The notes under the pieces: generated by a model
What the model saw: only the letters and a program-made list of their open reading frames with translations
Database searches by the model: none
Told to the model about the DNA's origin: nothing
NCBI GenBank assembly: GCA_031549115.1
Contig: JAVBQJ010000113.1
Coordinates: forward strand, 1 to 41,397
Direction: 5' to 3'
DNA length: 41,397 nucleotides
Source of the DNA: JAVBQJ01 sp031549115
GTDB taxonomy: Bacteria; Verrucomicrobiota; Lentisphaeria; Victivallales; Victivallaceae
Program-made: the position numbers and the translations under genes
Part shown: piece by piece, positions 32,059 through 41,182 of the stretch
How the letters are laid out: each line of letters starts with the position of its first letter
Numbering within the stretch: position 1 is the first letter of the stretch

Positions 32059-34371
32059 ATGTGGAAAGTGTTGAAGAAAGTGATACTGTTGTCGGTCCTG
32101 CCGGCGTTGTTTGCCGGCATGCCCGCGGAGGCGGGAGGCAAGTTGGCGGAATATGGTGTGACGCTGCCGGAAGCGCCTACCGCGGCCGAACAATTCGCGG
32201 CCCGGGAGTTGGCAACCTATTTACGGCGCGTCACCGGCGGCGCAATACCGGTCGATTCCGGGGCCGAACAGGTCATTCGTCTGCGATTCGACGCTTCGTT
32301 TGCGCCGGAGGAATGGAGTATTTGCAGCGACGGCGGCGATGTGGAAATTATCGGCGGCCGACCGCGGGGGGTGCTTTACGGCGCGTATGACTTTCTGGAG
32401 CGTTTCGCCGGAGTGCGTTTTTTCGCTCCCGACTGCGAAGCGGTGCCGGACAATCCGGGCGCCGCATTGCCCGATGAAATCGACATTCGCCGGAAACCGG
32501 CCTTCGACCTTCGGGAAATGTATGACACGCATCGCTGGCATTTGACCGCGGAGCAGCTTGATCAACTGTACTTGTTTCAGACCAGGCTGCGCGGGAAGCA
32601 CCTGTCGGAGAATCCGGAGCTCGGCTTTTACGCGTCCTACGGTTCGCCGCGGGGGGCCCATTCCATATTCAACTATATCGAGGATATGGTGGAGTCGCAT
32701 CCGGAATACCTGAGTCTGGACAAAGCAGGCAGTCGGATGATTTCCACCGACAACGTCGGTCCCGGCCAGGTGTGTTTTTCCGCTCCCGAAGTGCGCAGGC
32801 ATTTTATTCGGAAATTACGCTCCTATATTCAAAGCGATCGAGCGAAGGCAAAGGAAAACGGCAGCCCGTACCCGCGCTATTATGATATTTCCGTCAACGA
32901 CAATTCGGATTCCTGTTCTTGCCCCGCGTGCGTGGCATTTGCGGAAAAAAACAGCGGAACCGATCTGGCTGTCGATTTCATCAATCAGATCGCCGCGGCG
33001 ATCGAGGCCGAATATCCCGATGTTGCGGTTTCGACATTGGCGTATGGTTTTTGCGTGGAACCCTCCGGGGCGGAAGGGATCCGGGTCGCGGATAATGTCG
33101 TGGTCCGGGTGGCGCAGCTGGGACCCGAAGTCCGGACGAGCGATACCGCCCGGGATACGTTGCGCGCGCTCTCGCATCCCAACAATCGCGCCTCGCTGAC
33201 CGCGTTGGAGAATTGGGCGAAACAAGCGAATCAGTTGGGAATCTGGGATTATTGGGTCCTGTTCGAAGATGGCACCTCGCCGTATCTGATGGTGCATAAT
33301 CTCGCGGAAAACCTCCGGACATTTCAAACGTTGGGGGTACGCACGCTATTTGTGGAAACCGAATGCGAGAGATGCTATTACCGGTCTTTCCATGATTTGC
33401 GCAATTATTGCGCCTATAAGCTTATGGACGATCCGTCACTGGATGTGGAATTGCTGGCCGAAGACTTCATACGCAATTATTATGGTCCGGCGGCGGAACC
33501 GATGTCCCGCTACCGTTCTTATCTCGAAACGCGCATGACGGAGGAAAAAGAATTTCTCGGCAAAGTTTACGCCACCGGCCGGAGTTATTTGGATGCGCAA
33601 TTTTTCATCGACACGGAAGCCATGTTGGCCGAAGCGGAAACGTTGACCGCCGGACAACCGGAGTTTTTCACCCGAGTCCGCATCGAACGCCAACCGGTCG
33701 ATTACATCGCGCTGAAGAAATTCAATGAATTTGCCGACTCCGGTTATCCATTGTCCAAGGAGCAATTGGCGGAGCGGCTGCTCGACGCGACCAGGCGCTT
33801 CTGCGAAAAATACTATCCGCGCGAAGCCGACTTGCGCACTTCGTTCATGGCGTCCGAGATTGAGGCCAACCTTTCCGCGCCGCCGCTGCCGGAACAATTT
33901 CAAAACAAATCCATCACCGATTTTTGCTTTACGTCTCCGCAAGCCGGCGAGTACGTCAGCAAGGTCGTCGAGCCCGATGCCGCCGCCGGAGTGGCCGCAG
34001 TCCCGGAGCTCCGGCATTATACCGAAAAAGAGCTTCATGAAAAGCCGATCACCTTCGGAATTTACGACCGGGATCGCGGAGAGACCAAATTTTCAGTCGT
34101 CGTGCCGCGCGAGGAAACTCCCACCGATGAAAAATATCATTGGTATCATATCGGACGCTTGAAATTGGGGAAAATGTATTTTGTATTCGCGCATTGGACC
34201 TGGCAGGTCGGTCAACGAATCGACGGCGCGCGCCGTGCCGCGGCGCCGAACGCGTGGTATGACGTGTACATTTCCATCAAAGTGCAAGGGCCGGCTTATG
34301 TCCCGGGCTCCACGAAAGAAAACGCGTTTTTTGTCGATCGCGTTATTGTGGAATATCTGGGGGAACTCTGA
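32059..34371 (+). CDS. Secreted DUF4838 protein, tandem paralogue
   Basis: 770 residues from the ATG at 32059. The ribosome site is ambiguous (AAGGA lies close to the ATG; an in-frame ATG at 31999 lies inside the previous gene). The signal peptide ends near AEA/GG. It matches the preceding protein along its whole length, including GGRPRGVLYG, SVNDNSDSCSCPAC, STLAYGFCVEPSG, QLGPEVRTSDTARDTLR and the C-terminal VIVEYLGEL. Some DNA blocks (for example about 33000-33190 against 30653-30843) are nearly identical, implying tandem duplication with later divergence or conversion. The two probably act on related substrates outside the cytoplasm. Confidence 0.88.
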   Translation: MWKVLKKVILLSVLPALFAGMPAEAGGKLAEYGVTLPEAPTAAEQFAARELATYLRRVTGGAIPVDSGAEQVIRLRFDASFAPEEWSICSDGGDVEIIGGRPRGVLYGAYDFLERFAGVRFFAPDCEAVPDNPGAALPDEIDIRRKPAFDLREMYDTHRWHLTAEQLDQLYLFQTRLRGKHLSENPELGFYASYGSPRGAHSIFNYIEDMVESHPEYLSLDKAGSRMISTDNVGPGQVCFSAPEVRRHFIRKLRSYIQSDRAKAKENGSPYPRYYDISVNDNSDSCSCPACVAFAEKNSGTDLAVDFINQIAAAIEAEYPDVAVSTLAYGFCVEPSGAEGIRVADNVVVRVAQLGPEVRTSDTARDTLRALSHPNNRASLTALENWAKQANQLGIWDYWVLFEDGTSPYLMVHNLAENLRTFQTLGVRTLFVETECERCYYRSFHDLRNYCAYKLMDDPSLDVELLAEDFIRNYYGPAAEPMSRYRSYLETRMTEEKEFLGKVYATGRSYLDAQFFIDTEAMLAEAETLTAGQPEFFTRVRIERQPVDYIALKKFNEFADSGYPLSKEQLAERLLDATRRFCEKYYPREADLRTSFMASEIEANLSAPPLPEQFQNKSITDFCFTSPQAGEYVSKVVEPDAAAGVAAVPELRHYTEKELHEKPITFGIYDRDRGETKFSVVVPREETPTDEKYHWYHIGRLKLGKMYFVFAHWTWQVGQRIDGARRAAAPNAWYDVYISIKVQGPAYVPGSTKENAFFVDRVIVEYLGEL

Positions 34372-34420
34372 TCGTGCCGACCCGGAAAGACATCAGCAGA
34401 TTCGAATTCATGGAGCAGGA

Positions 34421-36376
34421 ATGCAAAGACAATTATTAATTTCCGGATTCCCGCTTCCCGCGGAAGCGGTAGCGGCATTGCGCCGGGAATGGGAAGCGGT
34501 TCCCGATGCGGATCATCCGACGTTGACTCTGCAATATGGCGAACTCGGCGGTTACGACGCATATGACATCCAATGCCAATCGAACCTGGTCACGGTAACG
34601 GCCAATTCCGTACGCGGAGCGTTTCACGCGATTTACGAATTGGATTCGACGGCGCGTTGGGGCGGCCGGAGGCATACCGGAAACGCATTCGATTTGGAAT
34701 ACCGTATTTTGCACTTGAGTTTTAATCTCACCCCCGTCGAGCCGGTTCCTTTCCAACCGGGAGATATCCGGTTTCTCAGCCGCGTCGGAGCAAGCCATTG
34801 CCTGGTCAATCATGACTGGAGTGGCGATTTGCGCCACTTGCAGGGTTATGTGAGGGATGATTGGGCTCCCGGCGCGGTCTTGCCTGAAGCCGTTTCCAGC
34901 CATCGTCGCTGGTTGCGGAGTGTTCTGGACCAATGCCGCGCCTACGGGCTGGAAGGCGCGTTGTGGCTCACCGAACTGCCCTGCCAGGGCGGACCATGGC
35001 TCACGGAAGCGGAGCGGCAGGCTTTTCCGGCACGCTATCCCGCGGAATTCCTTTCCGACTCGGGAACGTATGAAGGCAAAGTATTGTGTTTCGGGGCAAG
35101 GGAAGTGCGTGCGTATTATCGCCGGTTGCTGCATAAATTCTTTGCGGACTTCCCGGAAATCGGCATCCTGTTCGTTTTCGGCCAGGATTCGGGCGGCCGG
35201 TATTGCGACCCGGAAACGTGTCCGCGCTGCCACGGAATGCCGCTCTTCGATCAGCACCGTCGATTCATCGAATTTCTGGCCGAAGAAGGGGCCCGGGCGC
35301 GGCCGGGACTTCAGGTTTTATCCACTCCGTGGGGCTGGAGCCGGCTGGACCGGAAACGCTGCGGCACGCTGCATGAAACGTGGCCGGACAATGTCGGAAC
35401 TTACGCCGCCGCGATCATCGACGGGTGGCAATGCGAACGCGAAAATACTTCATTCCTGCGGGATATGCGTCGGATTACCCGGAGCCGGAAGCAGCTCTTC
35501 ATCGGCTATGACAATTTTTTCTATGGCGACGACGCGGTTGCTTTCGCACCGGATATTCAGGATTATCCGCTGGCGGTCGCGGCCAAATTGGAACGGTGGA
35601 GAGAGCTCGGCGCCGATGGCATATTCGACCATTGGGGGGCGGATTATCAAGACCTTCCCGTCAATGCCATGATGCTGGGCGCCTGTTTCCGGAGCGATCG
35701 GAAACGGCCGGAAACCGAGCTGGCCGAAATCGTCCGCCGCCAGTTCGGCGCCGATGCCGCCCCCCTGGTGATGCGCTCCTATCGGGCATTGGAGCGAGCA
35801 CAAAAACTTCTTTCCGGAGTTTGCGCCGTGCCTCCATACAATTGGCCGGGGTGGTTTCAAATGGACGTTCCGACGGAACGACAACTCGCCGGGCGGATCG
35901 ATTTTCTGGAAAAGCTGTTTGCATGTGAAAGGGACTCCACCGGACACGAAAATGAAGATTTCGGCGCCTTTCTGGATCGCCTGACGAACGCCTGGCGCCG
36001 TTCCGCGCCCCATTGGCATCGAGCGGCAAACGCGATGCTTCAGGCTGCACGCCAGGTGCCGGCGAAACTTGCGCCCGGTTACAGCCATTGGTATCCGGAA
36101 GGTTCATGTCCGACGGTTCGGGAGCATCTGCGGCGGCAATACCTTTACCAGCGCCTGGTGGGGTTAAGCGGGCTGCACCGGGCGGCGTACTTCGAATTAT
36201 TGGCTGCGTTTCGGCGTACCGGGAAGCTATCCGCGCGGCTGCTGGCCCGGGACCGGGAAACCGAGCAAGAGGTATTGGATTTCTTCGGCAAAGCGCGTCG
36301 CATGGGATTGCTGACGGCGGATTTTCCGCTGGCGGCGGCATATCGGCAGCGACAGCGCGCCGGCAGCGCGAAATGA
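34421..36376 (+). CDS. Cytoplasmic DUF4838/GH20-like protein
   Basis: 651 residues from the ATG at 34421 (GGAG 7 bases upstream). No signal peptide. The N-terminal 90 residues resemble the GH20/alpha-glucuronidase N-terminal fold (VTVTANSVRGAFHAIYELD). The middle has VFGQDSGGRYCDPETCPRC, where the Cys cluster corresponds by position to the NDN...C.C..C motif of the two secreted DUF4838 proteins, and GADGIFDHWGADYQDLP. The C-terminal half is helical. It looks like a distant, cytosolic relative that may process the imported products of the two secreted proteins. Family assignment is moderate and catalytic activity unproven. Confidence 0.75.
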   Translation: MQRQLLISGFPLPAEAVAALRREWEAVPDADHPTLTLQYGELGGYDAYDIQCQSNLVTVTANSVRGAFHAIYELDSTARWGGRRHTGNAFDLEYRILHLSFNLTPVEPVPFQPGDIRFLSRVGASHCLVNHDWSGDLRHLQGYVRDDWAPGAVLPEAVSSHRRWLRSVLDQCRAYGLEGALWLTELPCQGGPWLTEAERQAFPARYPAEFLSDSGTYEGKVLCFGAREVRAYYRRLLHKFFADFPEIGILFVFGQDSGGRYCDPETCPRCHGMPLFDQHRRFIEFLAEEGARARPGLQVLSTPWGWSRLDRKRCGTLHETWPDNVGTYAAAIIDGWQCERENTSFLRDMRRITRSRKQLFIGYDNFFYGDDAVAFAPDIQDYPLAVAAKLERWRELGADGIFDHWGADYQDLPVNAMMLGACFRSDRKRPETELAEIVRRQFGADAAPLVMRSYRALERAQKLLSGVCAVPPYNWPGWFQMDVPTERQLAGRIDFLEKLFACERDSTGHENEDFGAFLDRLTNAWRRSAPHWHRAANAMLQAARQVPAKLAPGYSHWYPEGSCPTVREHLRRQYLYQRLVGLSGLHRAAYFELLAAFRRTGKLSARLLARDRETEQEVLDFFGKARRMGLLTADFPLAAAYRQRQRAGSAK

Positions 36377-36438
36377 TTTTCAGCCGGGCAGAAAGAAGTG
36401 AAACATTTATGAAACTGGAGCCGGGAAAGGCGGAATGA

Positions 36439-37158
36439 ATGAAAATAATGACTTATAATTTGGCCTCGGGAATCGGGACCGATCATGTGTTCGACTGGAA
36501 ACGCTCGGCACAACAGATTCGTCAGGCGAATCCCGATGTTGTCGGTTGTGAAGAAGTTACACAATACGAAAGTTACGCGCCTCATTTCAATATGTCGGAA
36601 AGCTATGCTGAATACTTGGGGATGAATGTGCTTTTCGGCCGCGCCGCCGCACGGGAACCGAACAGCAATTACGGCATTATGATGCTGTCCAAATATCCGA
36701 TGACGCTAGTCGATATCCTGCAGCTCCCGAATCGTGCCGGGCAGGAACAGCGGATCTGCATGATTGCCCGTATTGAAAGCAAACCGTCGTTTTATTTCGT
36801 CCTGACTCATTTCCCCTATGCCGAAGAATATCCGGAAGCTTCGGAAAATCGCCGCAAAGCGATTTGCCTGATTAACGACACTTTGAAAACGCGCAATCTC
36901 TTTCCGGCTGTATTGTGCGGCGACTTCAATGCGCCATACGGAACTTCCGACCTCGCATTGTTGCGCGAATCGTGGGATATTTGCAACGATGCCGCACCGG
37001 GAACGCCGACCCATGATTCCGGTGAAATGCTGGATTACATTTGTTGCGCCCCCAAGGGACGGATTGCGGTGTGCGAGTTTCAAATCGGCGAGTTGACTGC
37101 CGCTTCCGATCATTGTCCGGTAAGCGCGCTCCTGGAAGTCGGCCCCGGAAATTATTGA
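36439..37158 (+). CDS. Endonuclease/exonuclease/phosphatase (EEP) family protein
   Basis: 239 residues, no signal peptide. EEP-fold motifs in order: MTYNLASG (residues 4-11), GCEEV with the metal-binding Glu, FVLTHFPYAE, LCGDFNAPYG (catalytic Asp/Asn) and the C-terminal AASDHCPV (Asp-His). All catalytic positions are present. The family covers nucleases, inositol phosphatases and sphingomyelinases. In a glycan operon it more likely hydrolyses a phosphodiester or phosphomonoester substituent than DNA, but this is inference. It starts 62 bp after the previous gene. Confidence 0.85.
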   Translation: MKIMTYNLASGIGTDHVFDWKRSAQQIRQANPDVVGCEEVTQYESYAPHFNMSESYAEYLGMNVLFGRAAAREPNSNYGIMMLSKYPMTLVDILQLPNRAGQEQRICMIARIESKPSFYFVLTHFPYAEEYPEASENRRKAICLINDTLKTRNLFPAVLCGDFNAPYGTSDLALLRESWDICNDAAPGTPTHDSGEMLDYICCAPKGRIAVCEFQIGELTAASDHCPVSALLEVGPGNY

Positions 37159-37191
37159 TGCGGCGATGAAAGCCGGGAAAAAGGTTCAAGA

Positions 37192-39120
37192 ATGTTGCGT
37201 TTATCGAATTTGTTTGGCGATCATGGCATTCTCCAACGGCAAATGCCCATCCCGGTATGGGGATGGACTTCGCCGCGCACCCTGGTGACAGTGCGGCTGG
37301 GCGAGTCGGCAAGCGCAGTGGGAATTTCCGGCGATGACGGAAAGTTTCTGCTTCGTCTTCCCGCGCAGGAAGCCGGCGGCCCCTGCACGTTGCGAGCCGA
37401 AACCGAAACGGAGTACGTCGAAACGAAAGATTTATATATCGGAGAGGTATGGCTTGCCGGAGGACAATCGAATATGGAAATGCCGCTCAAAGGTTTCCGG
37501 CTTCCGGTTTTCGATCGTGACAAATTGACCTTCGCCATCCCGGTGCGAATGCTGACCGTCCCCCGGGAAGTCCGTTTCGGACGCGTTCATGAAGTGAGTG
37601 CGAATTGGACTCTTCCAACCCCGGAAGCGCTGGATAACTGGAGCGCGGCCGGAGCGTTTTTCGCCGCCGAACTGAGTCATCAACTGAATGTTCCGATCGG
37701 AATCATCTCCTCCAATTGGGGCGGAACCGTCGCGGAAGCATGGATCAGCCGGGAAACGCTGCATGCCAATCCGGCATTCACTGCCGCAATTGACGCCTAT
37801 GAGCGGAATATTGCCAAACCGGAATATTGGGCAATGCTCGACGAACTCGATATTTTGAATCGGCCCATGCTCGATCAGGAGCAAGTGCTGCTCGCAATTC
37901 TCCGCAAACAAATTCCCGAATACCCCGCCGATACCGGTTTTTCCCAAGGCTGGGCCGGGCCGGATTTCAATGATAGCGAATGGGAAACCATGGATTTGCC
38001 CGGATCGTGGAAGGCGCAGGGCGGCCACCAGACCAACGGCGCTTTCTGGTTCCGCCGTCAGATCACCATCCCGGCAAGCTGGGTGGGACGCCCGCTGACA
38101 CTCGGCATCGGCGCGGCGGACAAACATGACGTTACCTATGTCAACGGAATTCAAGTCGGAGCCACCGGTACGGATTTTGAAATCCAATATTGGGACACGC
38201 TCCGTTCGTATCCCGTACCGGCGGATGTCGTCCAATCGACAAAGTTGACTCTGGCGGTACGGGTTTACTCTTTCATGGGGGACGGAGGCTTGAACGGGCC
38301 GGCCGCGGCCATGAAAGCGGCTCCGGCCGATGCGCCGCAAGAGGCGATTGCGATTTCCGGCATTTGGCGTTACCGGCAGGAATTGGCCCTGGACGCCTTC
38401 TTCCCGCTGATGGGAGTCAATAACTCGAATGTATTCTCGTCGCTTTACGACAATATGATTTATCCGCTGCTGCCGTATGCCCTGCGCGGCGCCATCTGGT
38501 ATCAGGGAGAATCCAACGCCGCCAATCCGCAATTGTATGAACAGTTGATGATCGACTTGATCCGCGATTGGCGATACCATTGGGGGCAATCGGAGTTCGC
38601 GTTCCTGCAGGTATTGCTCGCGGGATTTCAGTTGAAGACCAACTCCAGTTGGCCCGATATCCGGGAAGCGCAAGTCAACGCCGCCAATGCCACCGGGACA
38701 GGCTTTGCCGGCGCGGTCGATGTCGGTGACGCCGATGACATCCATCCCCGCGAGAAACGCACGGTAGGCACCCGGCTGGCGCTGCGGGCGCTGCATGATG
38801 TCTACGGGTTCACGGTAACCGCGCACGGACCGACCTTCCGGAGGACGGAGTGCCATGATTCCAGGGTCAAAGTCACCTTCGACCACGACGGCGGCTTATA
38901 TGCCGAAAACGGCAGTCCGGGGGGCTGGGAAATCGCCGGACCCGACGGGAAATATTATCCGGCCGCTGCCTGTATTGACGGAAGCGGCATTATCGTATCC
39001 GCCCGGGAAGTCGCCGATCCGCATTGGATCCGGTATGCGTGGCGGGAAAATCCCCGGGAAGCCAACTTATACAATCTGGCGCACTTGCCGATGATCCCGT
39101 TTCGCGTCAGGCTCAAATAG
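37192..39120 (+). CDS. Sialate O-acetylesterase-like SGNH hydrolase
   Basis: 642 residues. SGNH/SASA motifs: WLAGGQSNMEMP with nucleophile Ser93, IISSNWGGTVAEAW, AIWYQGESNA and DADDIHPREK with the Asp515/His518 pair. A GH2-like jelly-roll insert lies at about 255-385 (GAFWFRRQITIP, then LTLAVRVYSF). The family removes O-acetyl esters from sialic acid or, often in environmental bacteria, from plant or algal polysaccharides. There is no clear signal peptide, so it may act on imported oligosaccharides. Other nearby genes (DUF4838 pair, deacetylase-like protein) also suggest decorated glycans as substrate. Confidence 0.9.
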   Translation: MLRLSNLFGDHGILQRQMPIPVWGWTSPRTLVTVRLGESASAVGISGDDGKFLLRLPAQEAGGPCTLRAETETEYVETKDLYIGEVWLAGGQSNMEMPLKGFRLPVFDRDKLTFAIPVRMLTVPREVRFGRVHEVSANWTLPTPEALDNWSAAGAFFAAELSHQLNVPIGIISSNWGGTVAEAWISRETLHANPAFTAAIDAYERNIAKPEYWAMLDELDILNRPMLDQEQVLLAILRKQIPEYPADTGFSQGWAGPDFNDSEWETMDLPGSWKAQGGHQTNGAFWFRRQITIPASWVGRPLTLGIGAADKHDVTYVNGIQVGATGTDFEIQYWDTLRSYPVPADVVQSTKLTLAVRVYSFMGDGGLNGPAAAMKAAPADAPQEAIAISGIWRYRQELALDAFFPLMGVNNSNVFSSLYDNMIYPLLPYALRGAIWYQGESNAANPQLYEQLMIDLIRDWRYHWGQSEFAFLQVLLAGFQLKTNSSWPDIREAQVNAANATGTGFAGAVDVGDADDIHPREKRTVGTRLALRALHDVYGFTVTAHGPTFRRTECHDSRVKVTFDHDGGLYAENGSPGGWEIAGPDGKYYPAAACIDGSGIIVSAREVADPHWIRYAWRENPREANLYNLAHLPMIPFRVRLK

Positions 39121-39174
39121 ACCGGCGATTTTGCGATCGGCGTGAGCGCCATCACCGTGAAACAATTGTTCAAT

Positions 39175-39828
39175 ATGCTTGAAAGGATGGGAACGTTGAA
39201 AGATCTGGACAAAGAAGTCATTTTCGTGCGTCATGGAGCGTTGCCGGAGAATTGCCGGCATTGTCTGGTGGGATGGAACGATACACCGTTGAGTACCGCG
39301 GGGATACTGGAAGCACAGGCGGCGGGGCGTTATCTGGCAAGCGTGGAATTCGACGCGGTCTATGCCGGCGAATTGCGCCGGGTACGCCAGACCCTGCATG
39401 AAGCCGGCAAAAGTGTGCCGGGCATGGAAGCGAATGCCGTGACGGACGCGCGGTTGAACGAAATGGATTTCGGCGACTGGAATATGCGTCGGATCGACGC
39501 TCTGGATTATCCGGACGCGGCAATTTATGGACAATGGAATCCGGGAAATTTCGATTTTTCGTTTCCGGGCGGAGAAACCATGGGGGTGTTTGCGGAACGC
39601 ACACGCGGCTTCTGGCGCGAGTTGATGGCGTCGCCGGCACACCGGATCGTGGTTTTTTCGCACGGCGGCGTGATTATGTCGCTGGTGGCGGATCTGATCG
39701 GGCTGGACCGGCGGGAAGCGTTTTCGGTGTGGATCGAGCGTGGCGGCATGGCGCGAACACAGGTCGATACCCAAACCGGCGCCGGCCGCGTCAATCTGAT
39801 CGGCAAACCGCTCGACTGGGGCTGCTGA
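39175..39828 (+). CDS. Histidine phosphatase (phosphoglycerate-mutase-like) family protein
   Basis: About 217 residues. The start is ambiguous: a GTG at 39142, ATGs at 39175 and 39187 and a TTG at 39196 are all in frame, and the best ribosome-site context (GAAAGGATGGG) favours the later ones. Motifs: EVIFVRHGALPE with the phosphorylated His, GWNDTPLSTAG, AVYAGELRRVRQT, the acidic LNEMDFGDW and VVFSHGGVIMSL. These define the two-histidine phosphatase fold, similar to CobC/alpha-ribazole phosphatase and phosphosugar phosphatases. Probable cytosolic phosphomonoesterase, perhaps for a sugar phosphate. Confidence 0.85.
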   Translation: MLERMGTLKDLDKEVIFVRHGALPENCRHCLVGWNDTPLSTAGILEAQAAGRYLASVEFDAVYAGELRRVRQTLHEAGKSVPGMEANAVTDARLNEMDFGDWNMRRIDALDYPDAAIYGQWNPGNFDFSFPGGETMGVFAERTRGFWRELMASPAHRIVVFSHGGVIMSLVADLIGLDRREAFSVWIERGGMARTQVDTQTGAGRVNLIGKPLDWGC

Positions 39829-39988
39829 AAAGAAACCCGGAAGGAGGGGCTGCGTCGTACGCGTTTCAGATTGGCGGCGCAGGAAATTCCGTTTATTCGC
39901 CTTGTGGCGATTTGCATAACCTGAATTCGCGTTTATTTTGTATTTGAACCCATGCGGCAGTCAACTTACAGAAGGAAAACGGTCGTAT

Positions 39989-41077
39989 ATGTTGCAGATT
40001 CATTATCCATTTCACGGCGCGGTACTCAATCATCGTCACGGTCGGCAGACTGACGCCGGGTTGCTTGTCGAAGTGCGGGGCACCGCGCCTTCGGGCGCCG
40101 CCGTCCTGGTCAACGGTATTCCGGCGCACCGGGATGGCGAATGTTTTTCGGCCGCCATATCCCTGACGCGGTTCGAAAACGATATTCGCGCCGAGGTCAA
40201 CGGTTTTCAAGGTCGGGCCGAACACAGCGTGAAGGTCGTTTGGGACAGGCATTCCCGGAGGCGTTTCCGGTTTGCCATCGATGACAATATCTTTTTTCTC
40301 CGCAGCCTGGCACAGGAAAAACCGCGTTCTCTGTTTGATAACTTCTATCTGCGGCAATTGGCGGCGCTGCACCGCGAATTCGGCGTGAAGTTTTCTTTGA
40401 ATCTTTTCTATCGGACGCCGGAGGGCGACTTCGATCTCGGCATGATGCCGGATACCTGGCGATCGCAGTTCGGCGACAACAACGACTGGCTGCGGCTGAC
40501 CTGGCATGCGCTGGCGGAATTTCCGGATCGCCCTTACCAGTATGCCGACAGGAACCAAGTCGGCGCCGACTGCGACCTCATCCAGGCAGAAATCGTCCGG
40601 TTCGCCGGCGCGGGCGCCTGGTGTCCGCCGACCATCGTCCACTGGGGAGAAATGCTGCCCTCGGCATTGCCGGCGCTCCACCGGCGCGGCACTCCGGCTT
40701 TGAGCGGTTTTTTCCAGCGTCCGGAATTGCGTTATGAGGTCAGTTATGGCCTGGACGAGGCGCGTTGCGCCTATCTGAACGGTCACGACGCGCTGATGGA
40801 TTTCGACAGTGGATTGGTTTTCACCCGCACCGACATCATCTTCAACAACACACCGTTGGAACAGGTGGAGTCCGTGCTGCGGCCGTTGATCGACGACCGC
40901 GACAACGGAGAATATATGGACTTGCTGACCCACGAACAGTATTTCTGGCCGTTTTACTGCAATTACGTCCCGGATCACGCCGAACGCATCGCCGCCGGAC
41001 TGCGCCTGCTGACGGCAAACGGCTATGCGCCGGTCTGGCAGCACGAAGGATTCCTGGGCGTGGAGAAAACCAACTGA
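39989..41077 (+). CDS. Polysaccharide-deacetylase-like protein with N-terminal beta domain
   Basis: 362 residues from the ATG at 39989 (GAAGGAAAA upstream). The N-terminal 85 residues (YPFHGAVLNHRHG, LLVEVRGTAPSGAAVLVNG) resemble an Ig-like or carbohydrate-binding sandwich. From about 90 the sequence looks like a divergent NodB/polysaccharide-deacetylase barrel: FAIDDNIFFL (Asp98-Asp99), FSLNLFYRTPEGD and LTWHALAEFPD (His173), then LTHEQYFWP near 310. Metal ligands are only partly recognisable. No signal peptide. Family assignment is moderate; the protein could be a hydrolase of another kind. Last gene of the plus-strand block. Confidence 0.7.
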   Translation: MLQIHYPFHGAVLNHRHGRQTDAGLLVEVRGTAPSGAAVLVNGIPAHRDGECFSAAISLTRFENDIRAEVNGFQGRAEHSVKVVWDRHSRRRFRFAIDDNIFFLRSLAQEKPRSLFDNFYLRQLAALHREFGVKFSLNLFYRTPEGDFDLGMMPDTWRSQFGDNNDWLRLTWHALAEFPDRPYQYADRNQVGADCDLIQAEIVRFAGAGAWCPPTIVHWGEMLPSALPALHRRGTPALSGFFQRPELRYEVSYGLDEARCAYLNGHDALMDFDSGLVFTRTDIIFNNTPLEQVESVLRPLIDDRDNGEYMDLLTHEQYFWPFYCNYVPDHAERIAAGLRLLTANGYAPVWQHEGFLGVEKTN

Positions 41078-41148
41078 CGCCACAGACTTCCTCCTGTTGC
41101 TTCCATATCGTCTACAGCAAAAAATAAATTTTTCAAGACAAAAAGAAA

Positions 41149-41182
41149 CCCCCGAGTGGTACTCAATGGCACTTCTCAGGGG
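41149..41182 (-). terminator. Terminator-like hairpin at the end of repeat copy C
   Basis: CCCC..GAGTG (41149-41158) pairs with CACTTCTCAGGGG (41170-41182) with a small bulge. On the minus strand the stem is followed by TTTCTTTTT, a good Rho-independent U-tract. The base pairs differ from copy B (AAAAGCC/GGCTTTT), i.e. the hairpin is conserved while the sequence has changed. Confidence 0.55.

Noticed and set aside
37432..38886. 484-codon minus-strand open frame
   Set aside because: Antisense to the sialate O-acetylesterase-like gene; no start-site support or motifs.
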